Made by a program: the position numbers and the translations under genes. DNA of 64,000 nucleotides, taken from assembly GCA_031547885.1 (NCBI GenBank), contig JAVBRO010000038.1, forward strand, positions 1 through 64,000. Direction: 5' to 3'. Shown here piece after piece: positions 40,317 to 47,937 of the stretch. Each line of letters opens with the position of its first letter. The stretch's first letter is position 1. Below the pieces are notes generated by a model that did not search any database, had not been told where the DNA came from, and saw only the letters and a program-made list of their open reading frames with translations. Source of the DNA: UBA940 sp031547885. Lineage in GTDB: Bacteria; Bacteroidota; Bacteroidia; Bacteroidales; Rikenellaceae.

Positions 40317-40372
40317 TTAGTGCGGTTAAATGATTTAACTCTGTTTAACTTATTCAAAAATAAGGCAATAAA

Positions 40373-41764
40373 TTATTTAACATTTTCCTTTATATATCTG
40401 TCGATCGCTTCGGCGGCTTTTCGGCCGGCCCCCATCGCGAGTATGACGGTGGCGGCTCCGGTGACGGCGTCGCCACCGGCAAAAACGCCCGGACGGCTCG
40501 TCGCGCCCCATTCGTCGGCCGTGAGGCAGCCCCGGCGGTTGGTGTCGAGTCCTCCGGTGGTGGATGCTATGAGCGGATTGGGAGAGGTCCCGAGCGACAT
40601 TATCACCGCCTGGCACCCGATCTCAAATTCAGAGCCGGGAATCTCTTCGGGACGGCAGCGGCCCGATTCGTCGGGTTCGCACAGCCTCATGCGGATACAT
40701 TTCACGGCGCGTACCCAGCCGTTCGCATCGCCCAGTATCTCGACCGGATTGGTCAGCATGCGGAATTCGATGCCCTCCTCTTTGGCGTGGTGGACCTCCT
40801 CGACGCGGGCCGGAAGTTCGGCCTCGCTGCGGCGGTAGACGATGAAAGCGTCCGAGCCGAGCCTTTTGGCGGTACGAACGGCGTCCATAGCTACGTTACC
40901 GCCGCCGACGACCACGGTCTGTTTGCCGACAAAGATAGGCGTGTCGTAATCCGTGTCGTAGGCTTTCATCAGATTGGCGCGTGTCAGGAATTCGTTGGCC
41001 GAAAGCACCCCGTTGAGATTTTCGCCCGGGATGTTCATGAAGTAGGGAAGTCCCGCGCCCGATCCGATGAAAACGGCGTCGAAACCTTCCTCGTCGAGCA
41101 GTTGGTCGATGGTCACGGTGCGGCCCACGATAACGTCGGTCTCGATCTTCACCCCCAGCGCCTCGACTTTCGCTATTTCCTGTGCGACGACCCTCTCTTT
41201 CGGGAGTCTGAACTCGGGAATGCCGTAGACCAGCACTCCGCCGGTCTTATGCAGCGCCTCGAAGATCGTCACTTCGTAACCCGCTTTCGCAAGGTCGGAA
41301 GCGCAGGCAAGACCTGCCGGACCGCTTCCCACGACCGCAATGCGGTGCCCGTTCGGGGTGGCTTTTTCGGGTTTGAAAGCGTTGTTTGCCAGCGCCCAGT
41401 CGCCCACGAATCGTTCCAATTTGCCGATATTGACCGGCTCACCTTTTATTCCCAGCACGCACGAACCCTCGCACTGCGTCTCCTGGGGACACACACGGCC
41501 GCATATCGATGGCAGAAGGCTGTCTTCTGAGATAGTGCCGGCCGCCGCGGCGAAGTCGCCCTCGAGCACCTGCTTGATGAATTCGGGTATCTTTATCGAG
41601 ACCGGGCAGTGGGCCACGCACGGGCGGTTCTTACATTGCAGGCAGCGCGAAGCCTCTAATTGAGCCTCTTCCGCCGTGAAACCGTAGCTGACCTCCTCGA
41701 AGTTGGCCGCCCTTGCCGCGGGGTCCTGTTCCCGCGCGTTGAGTCTTGGTATTTTATTAGCCAT
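40373..41764 (-). CDS. nfnB: NfnB / GltD-like large subunit of ferredoxin-dependent transhydrogenase
   Basis: 463 residues, homologous to the glutamate synthase small subunit. The N-terminal Fe-S ligands are CLQCKNRPCVAHCPVSIKIP (about 41-60) and ICGRVCPQETQCEGSC. Two Rossmann folds follow: RIAVVGSGPAGLACASDLAK (FAD) and TVVVGGGNVAMDAVRTAKRL (NADPH). No glutamate synthase large subunit is nearby; instead the next gene upstream (5-bp gap) is an NfnA-type FAD/2Fe-2S protein. The pair is diagnostic of NfnAB, which couples NADPH formation to NADH and reduced ferredoxin by flavin-based electron bifurcation. Often annotated as gltA. Confidence 0.88.
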   Translation of the reverse strand: MANKIPRLNAREQDPAARAANFEEVSYGFTAEEAQLEASRCLQCKNRPCVAHCPVSIKIPEFIKQVLEGDFAAAAGTISEDSLLPSICGRVCPQETQCEGSCVLGIKGEPVNIGKLERFVGDWALANNAFKPEKATPNGHRIAVVGSGPAGLACASDLAKAGYEVTIFEALHKTGGVLVYGIPEFRLPKERVVAQEIAKVEALGVKIETDVIVGRTVTIDQLLDEEGFDAVFIGSGAGLPYFMNIPGENLNGVLSANEFLTRANLMKAYDTDYDTPIFVGKQTVVVGGGNVAMDAVRTAKRLGSDAFIVYRRSEAELPARVEEVHHAKEEGIEFRMLTNPVEILGDANGWVRAVKCIRMRLCEPDESGRCRPEEIPGSEFEIGCQAVIMSLGTSPNPLIASTTGGLDTNRRGCLTADEWGATSRPGVFAGGDAVTGAATVILAMGAGRKAAEAIDRYIKENVK

Positions 41765-41769
41765 GCCGT

Positions 41770-42636
41770 TTATTTGTCTAATCCGATTTTACATGCGTGA
41801 TCTTTGTCCCGCGCCTGCTGCTCCTGGCCGCGGTACATGGCCTGGCGGCGCATCGCCTCGTCGTAATCGACCTTGTGGGCGTCGAATTCGGGCCCGTCGA
41901 TGCAGGTGAAGACCGTCTTTCCGCCGACCGTCACGCGGCACGCCCCGCACATCCCGGTCCCGTCGACCATCAGCGTATTGAGGCTGGCCACGGTGGGTAT
42001 GTTGTACTGCGCGGTGGTCGACGAGACGAATTTCATCATTATCATCGGCCCGATGGTCACCACTTCGTCGTATTTTTTGCCATCGACCTCGATCAACTCC
42101 TTTATCAGTCCCGTCACGACGCCTTTGTAGCCTGCGCTGCCGTCATCGGTGGCTATGTAGAGATTGCCTGCAACGGCCTTCATTTCTTCGGTCAGAATGA
42201 GAAGGTCTTTCGTCCGGGCGCCGATTATGACGTCGGCCGCGACGCCGTGCTCGTGCAACCATTTCACCTGCGGATAGACCGGAGCGGCGCCAACACCGCC
42301 GGCTACGAAGAGGAATCTCTTCTTCCGAACCTCTTCGATGGGTTCATGGACGAACTCCGAGGGTTTTCCCAGAGGTCCGACGAAATCGGCGATGCTGTCG
42401 CCTGCGCCCATCGAGTTGAGTTTCCGGGTCGACATTCCGACCGTCTGCGTCACTATCGCGGCCCAACCCTCTTCGGCGGAGTAGTCGGAAATGGTGAGTG
42501 GCACCCGTTCGCCCCGTTCGTCGACGCGGATGATGACGAACTGCCCGGGCTGTGCGGCGCGTGCGAGGCGCGGGGCCTCGATCCTCATCAGTATGGTGTC
42601 GGGCGTGAGCGCCCTTTTTTCCAAGATTTTAAACAT
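41770..42636 (-). CDS. nfnA: NfnA / sulfide dehydrogenase-like FAD and [2Fe-2S] subunit
   Basis: 288 residues of the dihydroorotate dehydrogenase electron-transfer type. FAD-binding RVPLTISDYSAEEGWAAIVT with QFVIIRV; NAD-binding FLFVAGGVGAAPVYPQVKWL (about 90-109); and a C-terminal [2Fe-2S] cluster motif GTGMCGACRVTVGGKTVFTC (about 224-243, four Cys pattern CxxxxCxxC-type). Together with NfnB it forms the bifurcating transhydrogenase. The alternative, a sulfide dehydrogenase (SudAB), has the same architecture and cannot be excluded by sequence alone. Confidence 0.88.
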   Translation of the reverse strand: MFKILEKRALTPDTILMRIEAPRLARAAQPGQFVIIRVDERGERVPLTISDYSAEEGWAAIVTQTVGMSTRKLNSMGAGDSIADFVGPLGKPSEFVHEPIEEVRKKRFLFVAGGVGAAPVYPQVKWLHEHGVAADVIIGARTKDLLILTEEMKAVAGNLYIATDDGSAGYKGVVTGLIKELIEVDGKKYDEVVTIGPMIMMKFVSSTTAQYNIPTVASLNTLMVDGTGMCGACRVTVGGKTVFTCIDGPEFDAHKVDYDEAMRRQAMYRGQEQQARDKDHACKIGLDK

Positions 42637-42639
42637 ATC

Positions 42640-43731
42640 TTATTTAATTATTTTGGCCGATATCCTTATTTCCCTCACTGTGCGCAGTGGGTCGTTGACC
42701 ACCATTATCAGGCTTTCGCTGAGGTCGCCAGCCGCGTATTTGTCGCTGTACAGTATCACTTCGAAAGGGAGCGACGTCCCCGGGGGAATTGCCATTCCGC
42801 CGCGCAGGGTAGTCTTGCAGCCCGGTTTTTCGCCGACGCTGCGTATGTATAGCGTCTCTTTGCCCTCGTTGCTGGCCGTTATGCGGAAAGTGTAGGGCAT
42901 CTTGCGGCTCCTCACCTCTCCGAAATTGCGGAACTGAGCATCCAGGAAGAGCCTGGGTGCTGTCTCGACTCTCTTTCCCGCGAAATCGTCCACGCCTATC
43001 ATGGTGGTATATATCGTGCGGTCCTGCTCTTTCCCGTCCACCGCGATCTTCAGCAGGTCGTGGATCACCCCGTAACTGTCCGGTTTGGCGGTCAGATCGT
43101 AGGTCGCCGTTATCGTCCCGCGGCATCCGGCGCAGATGGTTTCCGGCGCGTGGATATCTAAAAGTCCGCTGGATTCCGCCGGGCTTATTTCAATGGCGAT
43201 GGCTTTGCCCGATGTGTTGGCGTAGCGGATGACCATCGACGAAGCGCTCCCCTGCGCGACCTGCCTGAACGCCAGCATCGTGACGTCGAACCTCAGGCCG
43301 CCGCCCATCTCGTAAGGGTACTCTTCTTCGACGGTTTTCACGCGCGGCGTGACGTGGCCGCGGACCGTGAGCAGGTCGTGGTATTTCCCACCGCCGCTCA
43401 CCACCGCGACGCTCTTGCTGAAATCGAGCGGATATCCCATCGGGTCGAAACTCACTTTTATCTCCGCCTTTTCTCCAGGCTTCACCAGCCCCTTCGTGTA
43501 ATCGGGGGTAGTGCAGCCGCACGACGCGGTGACCCTGTCGATGGCTATCGGATCTTTTCCAGTGTTCGTGAAGCTGAAAACATGGCTTACCGGCCCGCCG
43601 TCCTCGCGGATGGTGCCGAAATCCCACTCCGTCCCGCTGAATTTCAGCGGCGACACTTCCTGCGCATGGCACGGCATGCATGTCAGGATGAGCGCGGCGG
43701 CGAGGAAATAAGCTGTTGTTTTCAGGTTCAT
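42640..43731 (-). CDS. DUF1573-domain exported protein
   Basis: 363 residues. Signal peptide 1-23 (ending CHAQ). A first DUF1573 immunoglobulin-like domain (about 28-130) has the signature WDFGTIREDGGPVSHVFSFT, then NTGKDPIAIDRVTASCGCTT and KPGEKAEIKVSFDP. A second, weaker copy (about 265-360) has FRNFGEVRSRKMPYTFRITA. The CGCT motif is the family hallmark. Function unknown; such proteins are surface or periplasmic. It sits between nfnA (3-bp gap) and the ProX gene (4-bp gap), so expression is shared with the redox enzymes. Confidence 0.9.
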   Translation of the reverse strand: MNLKTTAYFLAAALILTCMPCHAQEVSPLKFSGTEWDFGTIREDGGPVSHVFSFTNTGKDPIAIDRVTASCGCTTPDYTKGLVKPGEKAEIKVSFDPMGYPLDFSKSVAVVSGGGKYHDLLTVRGHVTPRVKTVEEEYPYEMGGGLRFDVTMLAFRQVAQGSASSMVIRYANTSGKAIAIEISPAESSGLLDIHAPETICAGCRGTITATYDLTAKPDSYGVIHDLLKIAVDGKEQDRTIYTTMIGVDDFAGKRVETAPRLFLDAQFRNFGEVRSRKMPYTFRITASNEGKETLYIRSVGEKPGCKTTLRGGMAIPPGTSLPFEVILYSDKYAAGDLSESLIMVVNDPLRTVREIRISAKIIK

Positions 43732-43735
43732 TATG

Positions 43736-44230
43736 TTAATATAATTCGAGCCATTCGTAACTGTTTCCGACCAGGTCGAGGTAACGCCTGAAATCCGCCT
43801 GTGACACTACGACGGTCGCCGTGTTGTCGTTGGGATGAAAGCTCAGGGCAGGCGCATCCTGCAGGTTTTCGTCCAGGAACAGGTGGATGTGGTTCTCCCC
43901 GTCGTTTATCAGTCCGAAAGGGGAGACCGAACCGGGCCGCAGTCCGAGGTAACGCTCCATGCGCTGTTCGGATGCGAACGAAAGTTTTCCTTGGCGCAGC
44001 CGTTTTTCAAGATCGTGGATGGCGAGGTTCTGTCCGCTGTCGAAGACGACGAGGTAGTGCCTGTTCCCCTTGTGGTTGCGGAAGAAGAGGTTTTTGCAGT
44101 GGGTCGAACCGTCCTGCCGCCAGTGCAGTCTGGCGATCTCAACCGTGGGCGCTTCCGGATGGTCGTAGCATTCATAAGCTATGTCGCTGCCGGAGAGGAA
44201 GTCGTATACTTTTTGCCGCCTGTCGTTCAT
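43736..44230 (-). CDS. ProX-type prolyl-tRNA editing deacylase (YbaK/PrdX family)
   Basis: 164 residues from the ATG at 44230. The family pattern YECYDHPEAPTVEIARLH, the catalytic-lysine segment STHCKNLFFRNHKGNRHYLV, and VSPFGLINDGENHIHLFLDE are all present. It hydrolyses mischarged Ala- or Cys-tRNA(Pro) in trans. The longer frame to 44296 crosses the promoter element at 44251-44258, so the inner start is used. It is the first gene of the four-gene operon with DUF1573 and nfnAB. Confidence 0.92.
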   Translation of the reverse strand: MNDRRQKVYDFLSGSDIAYECYDHPEAPTVEIARLHWRQDGSTHCKNLFFRNHKGNRHYLVVFDSGQNLAIHDLEKRLRQGKLSFASEQRMERYLGLRPGSVSPFGLINDGENHIHLFLDENLQDAPALSFHPNDNTATVVVSQADFRRYLDLVGNSYEWLELY

Positions 44231-44250
44231 TTTGTTCCTGTATAACCGTG

Positions 44251-44258
44251 CAAAGATA
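44251..44258 (-). promoter_or_regulatory. -7 promoter element of the proX-DUF1573-nfnAB operon
   Basis: CAAAGATA on the plus strand; fixes the proX start at 44230. Confidence 0.75.
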
Positions 44259-44413
44259 TCTGTTTTGGCGGTTCTTTTCAAACATATAATGCGCATATTA
44301 CACCCCCGTAAGCGAAAAATAACTTTTCTGCAGCGCCGTGTTATGATTTTTCGGAACGGTGAAATAAATCGGGAAAATTGCAGGCGAAAATTTTGCGTAA
44401 TTAAAAAATGATG

Positions 44414-44421
44414 TATATTTG
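44414..44421 (+). promoter_or_regulatory. -7 promoter element of tRNA-Asn
   Basis: TATATTTG, with a TTTG -33 element at 44392-44395, 18 bp further upstream: the most complete match to the Bacteroidetes housekeeping promoter in the window. Confidence 0.8.
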
Positions 44422-44477
44422 CACTCCGAAACCGGGATGTAGATGAGATATTTTGCAGTTCCGGCGGAAGAAAAAAT

Positions 44478-44551
44478 TCCTCAGTAGCTCAGTTGGTTAG
44501 AGCACCTGACTGTTAATCAGGGGGTCCCAGGTTCAAGTCCTGGCTGAGGAG
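44478..44551 (+). tRNA. tRNA-Asn (anticodon GTT)
   Basis: 74 nt: acceptor arms TCCTCAG/CTGAGGA, D-arm GCTCAGTTGGTTAGAGC, anticodon stem-loop CTGACTGTTAATCAG with GTT at the centre, T-arm CCAGGTTCAAGTCCTGG, discriminator G. CCA is not encoded. All stems pair perfectly. Confidence 0.97.
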
Positions 44552-44563
44552 CTCTGAAAATCA

Positions 44564-44591
44564 AGAGGTTGCGACATCTATCGCAACCTCT
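44564..44591. terminator. Terminator shared by tRNA-Asn and the radical SAM operon
   Basis: AGAGGTTGCGA, loop CATCTA, TCGCAACCTCT, then TCTCTTTTT on the plus strand. It lies 12 bp after the tRNA and 27 bp after the stop of the converging radical SAM gene. Confidence 0.88.
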
Positions 44592-44618
44592 TCTCTTTTT
44601 GCTGCAGATGCAGTCTGC

Positions 44619-45650
44619 TTAATCTGCCAGACAGGGATCTATAGCCCTGAGATCGCCGTAAACGATCGACGCCGTTTCGCGGCAGCCGCAGTCGCAGTAG
44701 TTCACATCCTTACACATGATACAACCGGTCGGAATATACGCCCTGTCGGTGAATGTTCTCCAGTAATCCTCGTCGGAGATCATCTGCGGATCGAAAACGT
44801 GCCCGACCTTACGGGGGGAGTGGTTGCACGCCCTGACGTATCCGGCCGGGTCGATCACGAAGAACCCTTTGGCGGCGGCGCACAGATAGCCGACCTTCAG
44901 CCTTTCGTATTTTTCGGGGGTATCCACAACGCACCGCGGGAATTCCGTTCCCACCGATCCGATGCGTTTGGAGAGCTGCAGCACCCGTTCGGCTGTATCC
45001 AGCATCCCGTTCAACTGGATACGGTTCAGCGACAGTTCCGCGACGTGCGACAATCCACGCCCGCCCGCAAGGAAACGGTTCAGCAGCACCGTGTCGGCCC
45101 CTGCTAGCAATCCGTTGGCAAGGGTTTCGAACAGTTCATGGTAATTCAATGCGGTGACCGTGACGTTCACAGTCGTCGAGATGCCCGCCTTTTTGGCTTC
45201 TCCGAGCCAGTAAAGAACCCCTTCCGCATTGTCGACCCCGGTATGTTTCCCGAAAGTTTGCAGCCCGGGCAGGCTCATACTGAGATGGACGTTGTGTTTT
45301 TTGAACATCCCGAGATACTCTTCGGACATCAGCAGACCGTTGGAGATAAGCACTATCTCCTCGTCCTTGTTATATATGTTTTTTTCGCGGATATAGGCCA
45401 GGATATCGGGCAGGCAATCTTTCATAAGCGCTTCGCCGCCGGATATCGAGACGTTCTTCACGCCCAGCGGATGCAGCATATCGAGAACCCTTTTCCACTC
45501 TTCCAGATCGAGTTCGCGCCCCCTGTCGTATTTCGGACTCCCTTCGGCCGCGGCATCCCACGGACACGAGCAGAAGAGGCATTTGTGGTTGCACCTGTAG
45601 GTAAGTTCGAGGACTACCGATTCAGGTATGTATAATGGTGTTTTGTTCAT
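44619..45650 (-). CDS. Radical SAM/SPASM enzyme, putative maturase of adjacent lipoproteins
   Basis: 343 residues. The [4Fe-4S]-SAM motif C20-x3-C24-x2-C27 lies in LTYRCNHKCLFCSCPW, followed by the glycine-rich VKNVSISGGEAL motif (about 64-75). The C-terminal SPASM region (from about 250) carries further Cys: GYLCAAAKGFFVI, VRACNHS, GCIMCKDVNYCDCGCRE and DPCLAD, enough for auxiliary Fe-S clusters. SPASM enzymes usually modify peptides or proteins at Cys or other side chains. It is the last gene of a unit whose three upstream genes encode paralogous Cys-rich lipoproteins, the obvious candidate substrates. I do not recognise it as a member of a named maturase family; the substrate link is inference. 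Confidence 0.88.
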   Translation of the reverse strand: MNKTPLYIPESVVLELTYRCNHKCLFCSCPWDAAAEGSPKYDRGRELDLEEWKRVLDMLHPLGVKNVSISGGEALMKDCLPDILAYIREKNIYNKDEEIVLISNGLLMSEEYLGMFKKHNVHLSMSLPGLQTFGKHTGVDNAEGVLYWLGEAKKAGISTTVNVTVTALNYHELFETLANGLLAGADTVLLNRFLAGGRGLSHVAELSLNRIQLNGMLDTAERVLQLSKRIGSVGTEFPRCVVDTPEKYERLKVGYLCAAAKGFFVIDPAGYVRACNHSPRKVGHVFDPQMISDEDYWRTFTDRAYIPTGCIMCKDVNYCDCGCRETASIVYGDLRAIDPCLAD

Positions 45651-45661
45651 TCGTTATTTCG

Positions 45662-46354
45662 TTATTTCAGGACCGGCGGAGTGAATGGTATGGCGGGTTC
45701 GCGCGGCGGCGGTGGCGGCGGAACCACACCGAAGTTATCCCAATACTCGATTTCCGGCGTCTCTATCCCCCGGCCAAGGCCCAGCATTTTCTGTATGATA
45801 TTGATATTGTCATGAATGGCATGTTTATCTTTCCCACCGGCCGGATACACATCACGCCCTTCGATAAAGTTTTTCACACACAAGTATTCACTAATATTAT
45901 TCGATCTTGCCGTGTGGTAATCCGCTTTCTCTGAGAACCTGATCTTGAATGTCAATACAGGTTCCGCTATATCTTTCCCGCTGCAATTCGGGCAAAGCTC
46001 GCTCTTATCGAGCAAGGCGTCATATCCTTTTGCTTTTATGCTGTCGACGATCGAGTCTATCTCATGGAGGCCGTTCATCTCCCAGTTGTTGTATTTGCCT
46101 CTGATAGTGTCGTTACAATAGGGGCAGACATAGTCGACATCCGTAGGAGGGGATGGTGGTAAATAACACATCGCGCCATAGGACAGTTTGCCTTTATACT
46201 CCGTCTTCGAGAGTTCGAGCAGCCGTGCTTCGAGCCTGACGCTGTCTCTGCTTCTGTTGTAATGCCGGGATGCCGGATTGTCCTTGCATCCGGGCAGGGC
46301 GGCGATGCCTCCCACCGCAGCCATTACTCCCAGAGTTATCTTTTTTTTTACCAT
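45662..46354 (-). CDS. Cys-rich lipoprotein A of the radical SAM operon
   Basis: 230 residues. Signal peptide with lipobox AALPGC (Cys 23). Two CxxC knuckles, VCPYCNDT (about 76-79) and ELCPNCSGK (about 117-122), suggest a zinc ribbon or metal site, or sites of modification. The centre contains YGAMCYL and ISEYLCVKNFIEGRDVY with two more Cys. The tail after residue 200 is Pro-rich with six consecutive Pro and ends FTPPVLK. Its N-terminal half is almost identical to lipoprotein C (46982-47635); the tail differs completely. It overlaps gene B by 7 bp and is followed at 11 bp by the radical SAM gene. Confidence 0.83.
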   Translation of the reverse strand: MVKKKITLGVMAAVGGIAALPGCKDNPASRHYNRSRDSVRLEARLLELSKTEYKGKLSYGAMCYLPPSPPTDVDYVCPYCNDTIRGKYNNWEMNGLHEIDSIVDSIKAKGYDALLDKSELCPNCSGKDIAEPVLTFKIRFSEKADYHTARSNNISEYLCVKNFIEGRDVYPAGGKDKHAIHDNINIIQKMLGLGRGIETPEIEYWDNFGVVPPPPPPREPAIPFTPPVLK

Positions 46355-46971
46355 GGGCTCTTACGTTGTTTTAGTTGCTGCTCTATCTCGAGATTCTCCC
46401 CGAGTCCGGTCATTTTCTGGATGATCTCAATGTTGTCATGGATGGCATGTTCCTCGTCTGTCCGGTCGATGTATTTTTTGCGTCCTTTCAGGAAAGCCAA
46501 TAAACATTTGTATTCGTTGATAATCCCTGATTTCTCTTCATGGTATTCGCTTTGCGGCGAAAATCTTATTTTGAATACAGGAGCAGGGTCTTCGATAGCT
46601 TCCTTGTTGCAATGCTGGCAGTACTCTGTTTTGTCCAGCACCACGTCGTATCCGAGAGATTTGATATTGTTGAAAATTTCGTTTATTTCATCCAACCCAT
46701 TGATACTCCATCCGCTTTCATACGCAGTGGTCCCGCCGCAGTAAGGACATGTATAATCAACGCCTTCCAGCATCACGAGCACATAGCACATGGCGCCCTG
46801 CGCCAGTTTCCCTTTGAATTCGTTTTCGGCAAGCTGTTTAAGCATTTGCTCCAGCCTGATGCTGTCGGCCGCTCCGCGGGTATCGCTTCTGGTTCCGGTC
46901 ATGCATCCCGGTACGAATGCGGTAGTACCTATGGCCGCGATCAGGCCTGTTTTGATCTTTTTGTTTTTCAT
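46348..46971 (-). CDS. Cys-rich lipoprotein B of the radical SAM operon
   Basis: 207 residues, the most diverged of the three paralogues. Signal peptide with AFVPGC (Cys 23). It keeps the common blocks QLAENEFKGKLAQGAMCYVL, the knuckles YTCPYCGGT and EYCQHCNKE, and INEYKCLLAFLKGRKKY. The tail is short and charged (EQQLKQRKSPW). Middle gene of the unit, overlapping A by 7 bp and following C by 10 bp. Function unknown. Confidence 0.83.
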   Translation of the reverse strand: MKNKKIKTGLIAAIGTTAFVPGCMTGTRSDTRGAADSIRLEQMLKQLAENEFKGKLAQGAMCYVLVMLEGVDYTCPYCGGTTAYESGWSINGLDEINEIFNNIKSLGYDVVLDKTEYCQHCNKEAIEDPAPVFKIRFSPQSEYHEEKSGIINEYKCLLAFLKGRKKYIDRTDEEHAIHDNIEIIQKMTGLGENLEIEQQLKQRKSPW

Positions 46972-46981
46972 GGCAATAAAA

Positions 46982-47635
46982 TTATTCGGGGTCGGAAGGC
47001 GGCAACCGGAACAGACGATAAGGCCGGGACATAAGTTCCGGCGTCTCTATCCCCTGGCCGAGTCCCGTCATTTTCTGTATAATGTTAACGTCATCGTGGA
47101 TGGCATATTCCACATCCGTCCAGTCCGTATACACGTCGCGCCCCTCGATAAAGTCGCGTACACATGAGTACTCATTAATAATATTCGACCTCGCTATATG
47201 ATAGTCCGCCTTCTTTGAAAACCTGATCTTAAATATCAGTTCAGGGTGCACGGTCTCTTTTTTACTGCAATTAGGGCAAAGTTCGCTCTTATCGAGCACG
47301 GCGTCATACCCTTTTGCTTTTATGCTGTCGACGATCGATTCTATCATATTGACGAACTTAATATCCCATTCGTCGTACCTGCCTTTAATAGTATCGCCGC
47401 AATAGGTACAAACATAGTCTACGGTCGCAGTAGCAATTATATCGTAACACATCGCGCCATAGGACAGTTTGCCTTTATACTCCGTCTTCGAAAGTTCGAG
47501 CAGTCGTGCTTCCAGCCTGACGCTGTCTTTGCTTCTGTTGTAATGCCGGGAATCGGGATTGTCCTTGCATCCGGGCAGGGCGGCGATGCCTCCCATTGCG
47601 GCCATTACTCCCAGAGTTATCTTTTTACGTCCCAT
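46982..47635 (-). CDS. Cys-rich lipoprotein C of the radical SAM operon
   Basis: 217 residues, first gene of the unit. Signal peptide with AALPGC (Cys 23), then RHYNRSKDSVRLEARLLELS and KTEYKGKLSYGAMCY, shared almost word for word with lipoprotein A. Knuckles VCTYCGDT and ELCPNCSKK; the first has CTYC in place of CPYC. The tail RPYRLFRLPPSDPE is unique. The promoter TATCTTTG at 47658-47665 lies 23 bp upstream. Paralogy with A is recent, or maintained by gene conversion. Confidence 0.83.
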   Translation of the reverse strand: MGRKKITLGVMAAMGGIAALPGCKDNPDSRHYNRSKDSVRLEARLLELSKTEYKGKLSYGAMCYDIIATATVDYVCTYCGDTIKGRYDEWDIKFVNMIESIVDSIKAKGYDAVLDKSELCPNCSKKETVHPELIFKIRFSKKADYHIARSNIINEYSCVRDFIEGRDVYTDWTDVEYAIHDDVNIIQKMTGLGQGIETPELMSRPYRLFRLPPSDPE

Positions 47636-47657
47636 AAGGTTAGTATTAAGTGGCTAC

Positions 47658-47665
47658 CAAAGATA
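47658..47665 (-). promoter_or_regulatory. -7 promoter element of the lipoprotein/radical SAM operon
   Basis: CAAAGATA on the plus strand (TATCTTTG on the minus strand), 23 bp before the start of lipoprotein C. Confidence 0.75.
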
Positions 47666-47877
47666 ACAATATTTTGTATCAGAAACCTTACTTGTGATAA
47701 TAATTCGGTGCCCGGCAGAAATTAGTATGCCCCGGAAAAAAAGGTCGACGTAAAGCCCGCTAAACCAGACCTTACCGGGTTGCCCCATATTACATTCTGA
47801 GCATATTCAGACTAAAAAGCGGCCTTTTTTCGTTATTAAAAAAGGTGTCGGACCGGTGTGCAACCCCGTATTTGTCC

Positions 47878-47885
47878 TATCTTTG
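47878..47885 (+). promoter_or_regulatory. -7 promoter element of the HTCS gene
   Basis: Exact TATCTTTG, 52 bp before the HTCS start codon. Confidence 0.7.
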
Positions 47886-47937
47886 CCGCATGCGGTTACC
47901 CAAAAACGCTGCAACACACTGCCGGCCTGCCAAATAA

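Larger units (their letters stand above)
47636..47937. other. Divergent promoter region of the lipoprotein operon and the PUL regulator
   Basis: Holds the minus-strand promoter at 47658-47665, an AT-rich hairpin CCTTTTTT/AAAAAAGG at 47823-47845 and the plus-strand promoter at 47878-47885. No gene is supported. Confidence 0.55.

Noticed and set aside
40373..41764. Glutamate synthase small subunit as the function of the GltD-like protein
   Set aside because: No large glutamate synthase subunit is adjacent, while an NfnA-type gene is; the bifurcating transhydrogenase fits better.
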